Shown: in pieces, positions 5,963-7,311 of the stretch
Position numbering within the stretch: the first letter of the stretch is position 1
How the letters are laid out: each line of letters opens with the position of its first letter
Assembly: GCA_020629355.1 (NCBI GenBank)
Contig: JAHDDM010000059.1
Coordinates: 1-7,311 of the forward strand
Length of the DNA stretch: 7,311 bases
From: Rhodospirillaceae bacterium
Lineage (GTDB): Bacteria; Pseudomonadota; Alphaproteobacteria; JABSOH01
Reading direction: 5' to 3'
Made by a program: the position numbers and the translations under genes
Notes under the pieces: model-generated
What the model was told of the DNA's origin: nothing
Seen by the model: the letters and a program-made list of their open reading frames with translations, nothing else
Database searches by the model: none

Positions 5963-7311
5963 ATGGCAGAAACAGATTTAGAATGCTTTGTGAATGCATG
6001 TGGACGTGATGCGCTAGTCAAGCAGGTGCGGGCCAAGATTGACGAGTTGGGGATTGAGTATCTCTATTTGCAATTTGTTTCGATCACTGGGCGGATTTGC
6101 GGCAAGGGTATTCCGGCTGATCATTGGGAAAGTGTTGCGCAAAAAGGCTTTCAGCTTGTTTATGGCGCAACCGTGAATCTGTTTACAGACCGCGCGGGGG
6201 ATTATTTGGGCTATGGGCCTGAGGCGGCGGAGCTGGTGGGGATTCCAGAGCCAGAAACCTTCATGCAGCTGCCTTGGGACAAGCGCGTGGGGCGGTTCTA
6301 TTGTACTTTATTCCGCAATCGTGAGGAAAAAGAAAACCCTGGCGGTTTCTTGACCTCGGACTGTCGCGGCAATCTGCGCAATCTGCACCAGCAGTTTCAG
6401 GATAAACATAACGGTCTGAGCCTTCGGATGGGGACAGAGCCAGAGATGATGTGGTTGAAGTATGACGAGAATGGCAAGCCGAAAGACGGTTTCTCGAAGC
6501 CGTTCTGTTATCATATTGATCAATTTGAATCCTTACGGCCTGTCTATATGAAGGTCATGGAGTACTCTCGCGCCATGGGTTTGGATATGATCCAGGGTGA
6601 TCACGAGGACGCGCCAGGGCAGCTGGAATTGAACTGGATGTTCGATGATGTCTTGCGCAATGCAGACCGCTTGACCACCTATCGGCAAATTTGCGCTCAG
6701 GTGGCGCGGGAATTTGGCATTTTCGCCTGCTTTATGACCAAGCCCTTCATGGGGGTCTCTGCCAGTGGTTGTCACCACAATATGTCGCTCTGGCGCGGTG
6801 GCGCGGATGTCTTTACGCCCACGGGCAATGATCCCGATGCTCTGCCTGGGATGCGCGAAAACTATATGTACGTGAAGGGCGGCGATAATACTTTCATGCC
6901 CGATGGTTCTGACCCGCAAATGCCACAAAAGGCGGGGCTTGATGCGATTGGCGGCATTGTTCAGCATTTGCAGGCCCTGACCGCGATTGGCTGCTCGACA
7001 GTGAACTCTTATCGTAGGCTTTGGGACACGGGTTTTTGGGCGCCTGTCTTTGCGGATTGGGGTTTCCAGAATCGTACCACGGGTCTTAGGGTCTCTGCAC
7101 CAGGACGCTTCGAGTATCGTTCGGTGGATTCCATGGTCAATCCGTATCTGATGGGTTCGACAATTTTAGCGGCGGCGGATGATGGTATCGTCAATCAGCT
7201 TGATCCAGGTGAACCAGAAGAGCGCAATATCTATCAGGCCATTGAAGAGGGCAAACAGGTCAAGAAACTGCCGATGTCCTTGGGTGAGGCTCTGGATGCT
7301 CTGGCAGCGGA
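5963..7311 (+). CDS. Glutamine-synthetase-family ligase, probably a gamma-glutamyl-amine ligase (3' end outside window)
   Basis: 449 full codons are present with no stop; the end of the gene is cut off, probably by only a few tens of residues. The family joins the gamma-carboxyl of glutamate to an amine through a gamma-glutamyl phosphate, using ATP and divalent metals. Metal-site residues are present: E159 and E161 (GTEPEMMW), E215 and E222 (HEDAPGQLELN) and H271 (SGCHHNMSLW). So are NSYRRL at 347-352, the NR-x-x-x-x-R strand (QNRTTGLRV) and the EYR-x-x-x-x-x-NPY segment. By eye alignment with enteric GlnA, the ammonium-site acids are replaced: the FDGSS Asp50 position is VYGAT (Y67) and the GYEAP Glu327 position is GFWAP (W359). 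This argues against ammonia as the main substrate and for an amine, as in GlnT, PuuA, methylamide or anilide ligases. Which amine is unknown. The divergent FCD regulator fits an inducible catabolic role. It could still be an unusual glutamine synthetase. Confidence 0.9.
   Translation, partial: MAETDLECFVNACGRDALVKQVRAKIDELGIEYLYLQFVSITGRICGKGIPADHWESVAQKGFQLVYGATVNLFTDRAGDYLGYGPEAAELVGIPEPETFMQLPWDKRVGRFYCTLFRNREEKENPGGFLTSDCRGNLRNLHQQFQDKHNGLSLRMGTEPEMMWLKYDENGKPKDGFSKPFCYHIDQFESLRPVYMKVMEYSRAMGLDMIQGDHEDAPGQLELNWMFDDVLRNADRLTTYRQICAQVAREFGIFACFMTKPFMGVSASGCHHNMSLWRGGADVFTPTGNDPDALPGMRENYMYVKGGDNTFMPDGSDPQMPQKAGLDAIGGIVQHLQALTAIGCSTVNSYRRLWDTGFWAPVFADWGFQNRTTGLRVSAPGRFEYRSVDSMVNPYLMGSTILAAADDGIVNQLDPGEPEERNIYQAIEEGKQVKKLPMSLGEALDALAA

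Noticed and set aside
6533..6967. A minus-strand open frame of 144 codons within the glutamine-synthetase-like gene
   Set aside because: It is fully antisense to a strongly conserved coding region, with His/Arg-rich composition and no recognisable motif.

Overview
The window looks like a chromosomal segment of a moderate-GC alphaproteobacterium. The evidence is the order ubiA (minus strand) diverging from rsmE and gshA (plus strand), together with a gshA product of the plant/alphaproteobacterial glutamate-cysteine ligase type rather than the E. coli type. I cannot name the genus from sequence alone.

Layout: Positions 1-149 are the right-hand end of an IS3-family insertion sequence: the last 39 codons of its transposase and a probable terminal repeat. 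Directly beside it, a minus-strand pair runs from ubiA (1509-2447, ubiquinone biosynthesis prenyltransferase) into a 442-residue leucine-rich-repeat protein (167-1495) that starts 13 bp after the ubiA stop and is probably co-transcribed. The 294-bp gap between ubiA and rsmE holds a nested hairpin in the ubiA leader and an unusual run of five small hairpins. Read on the minus strand, that run ends in a perfect 10-bp stem followed by five T. On the plus strand come rsmE (2742-3461, 16S rRNA m3U1498 methyltransferase) and gshA (3621-4997, first step of glutathione synthesis). They are separated by a spacer with a second hairpin related to the first array and a good TATAAT box. A convergent 40-bp gap follows.

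The right-hand part is a classic divergent regulatory module: a GntR/FCD-family repressor (5038-5721, minus) faces a glutamine-synthetase-like ligase (5963 to beyond the window end, plus). The shared 241-bp gap carries a 13-bp odd palindrome overlapping the repressor's own predicted promoter, and a separate TTGACT/TATAAA promoter with a strong Shine-Dalgarno site for the ligase. The ligase keeps the metal and ATP/glutamate site residues of glutamine synthetase. By eye alignment it has lost both acidic residues that form the ammonium site (Asp50 and Glu327 of the enteric enzyme become Tyr67 and Trp359). This suggests a gamma-glutamyl-amine (or other amide) ligase, probably inducible and catabolic, rather than the housekeeping ammonia-assimilating enzyme.

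The other genes (ubiA, LRR gene, rsmE, gshA, repressor) have weak or no visible Shine-Dalgarno sequences; the ligase has a near-perfect one. Nothing in the window is a clear new defence or mobile system. The items most worth a second look are the hairpin array, the LRR protein with an unrecognised C-terminal half, and the altered substrate site of the ligase.
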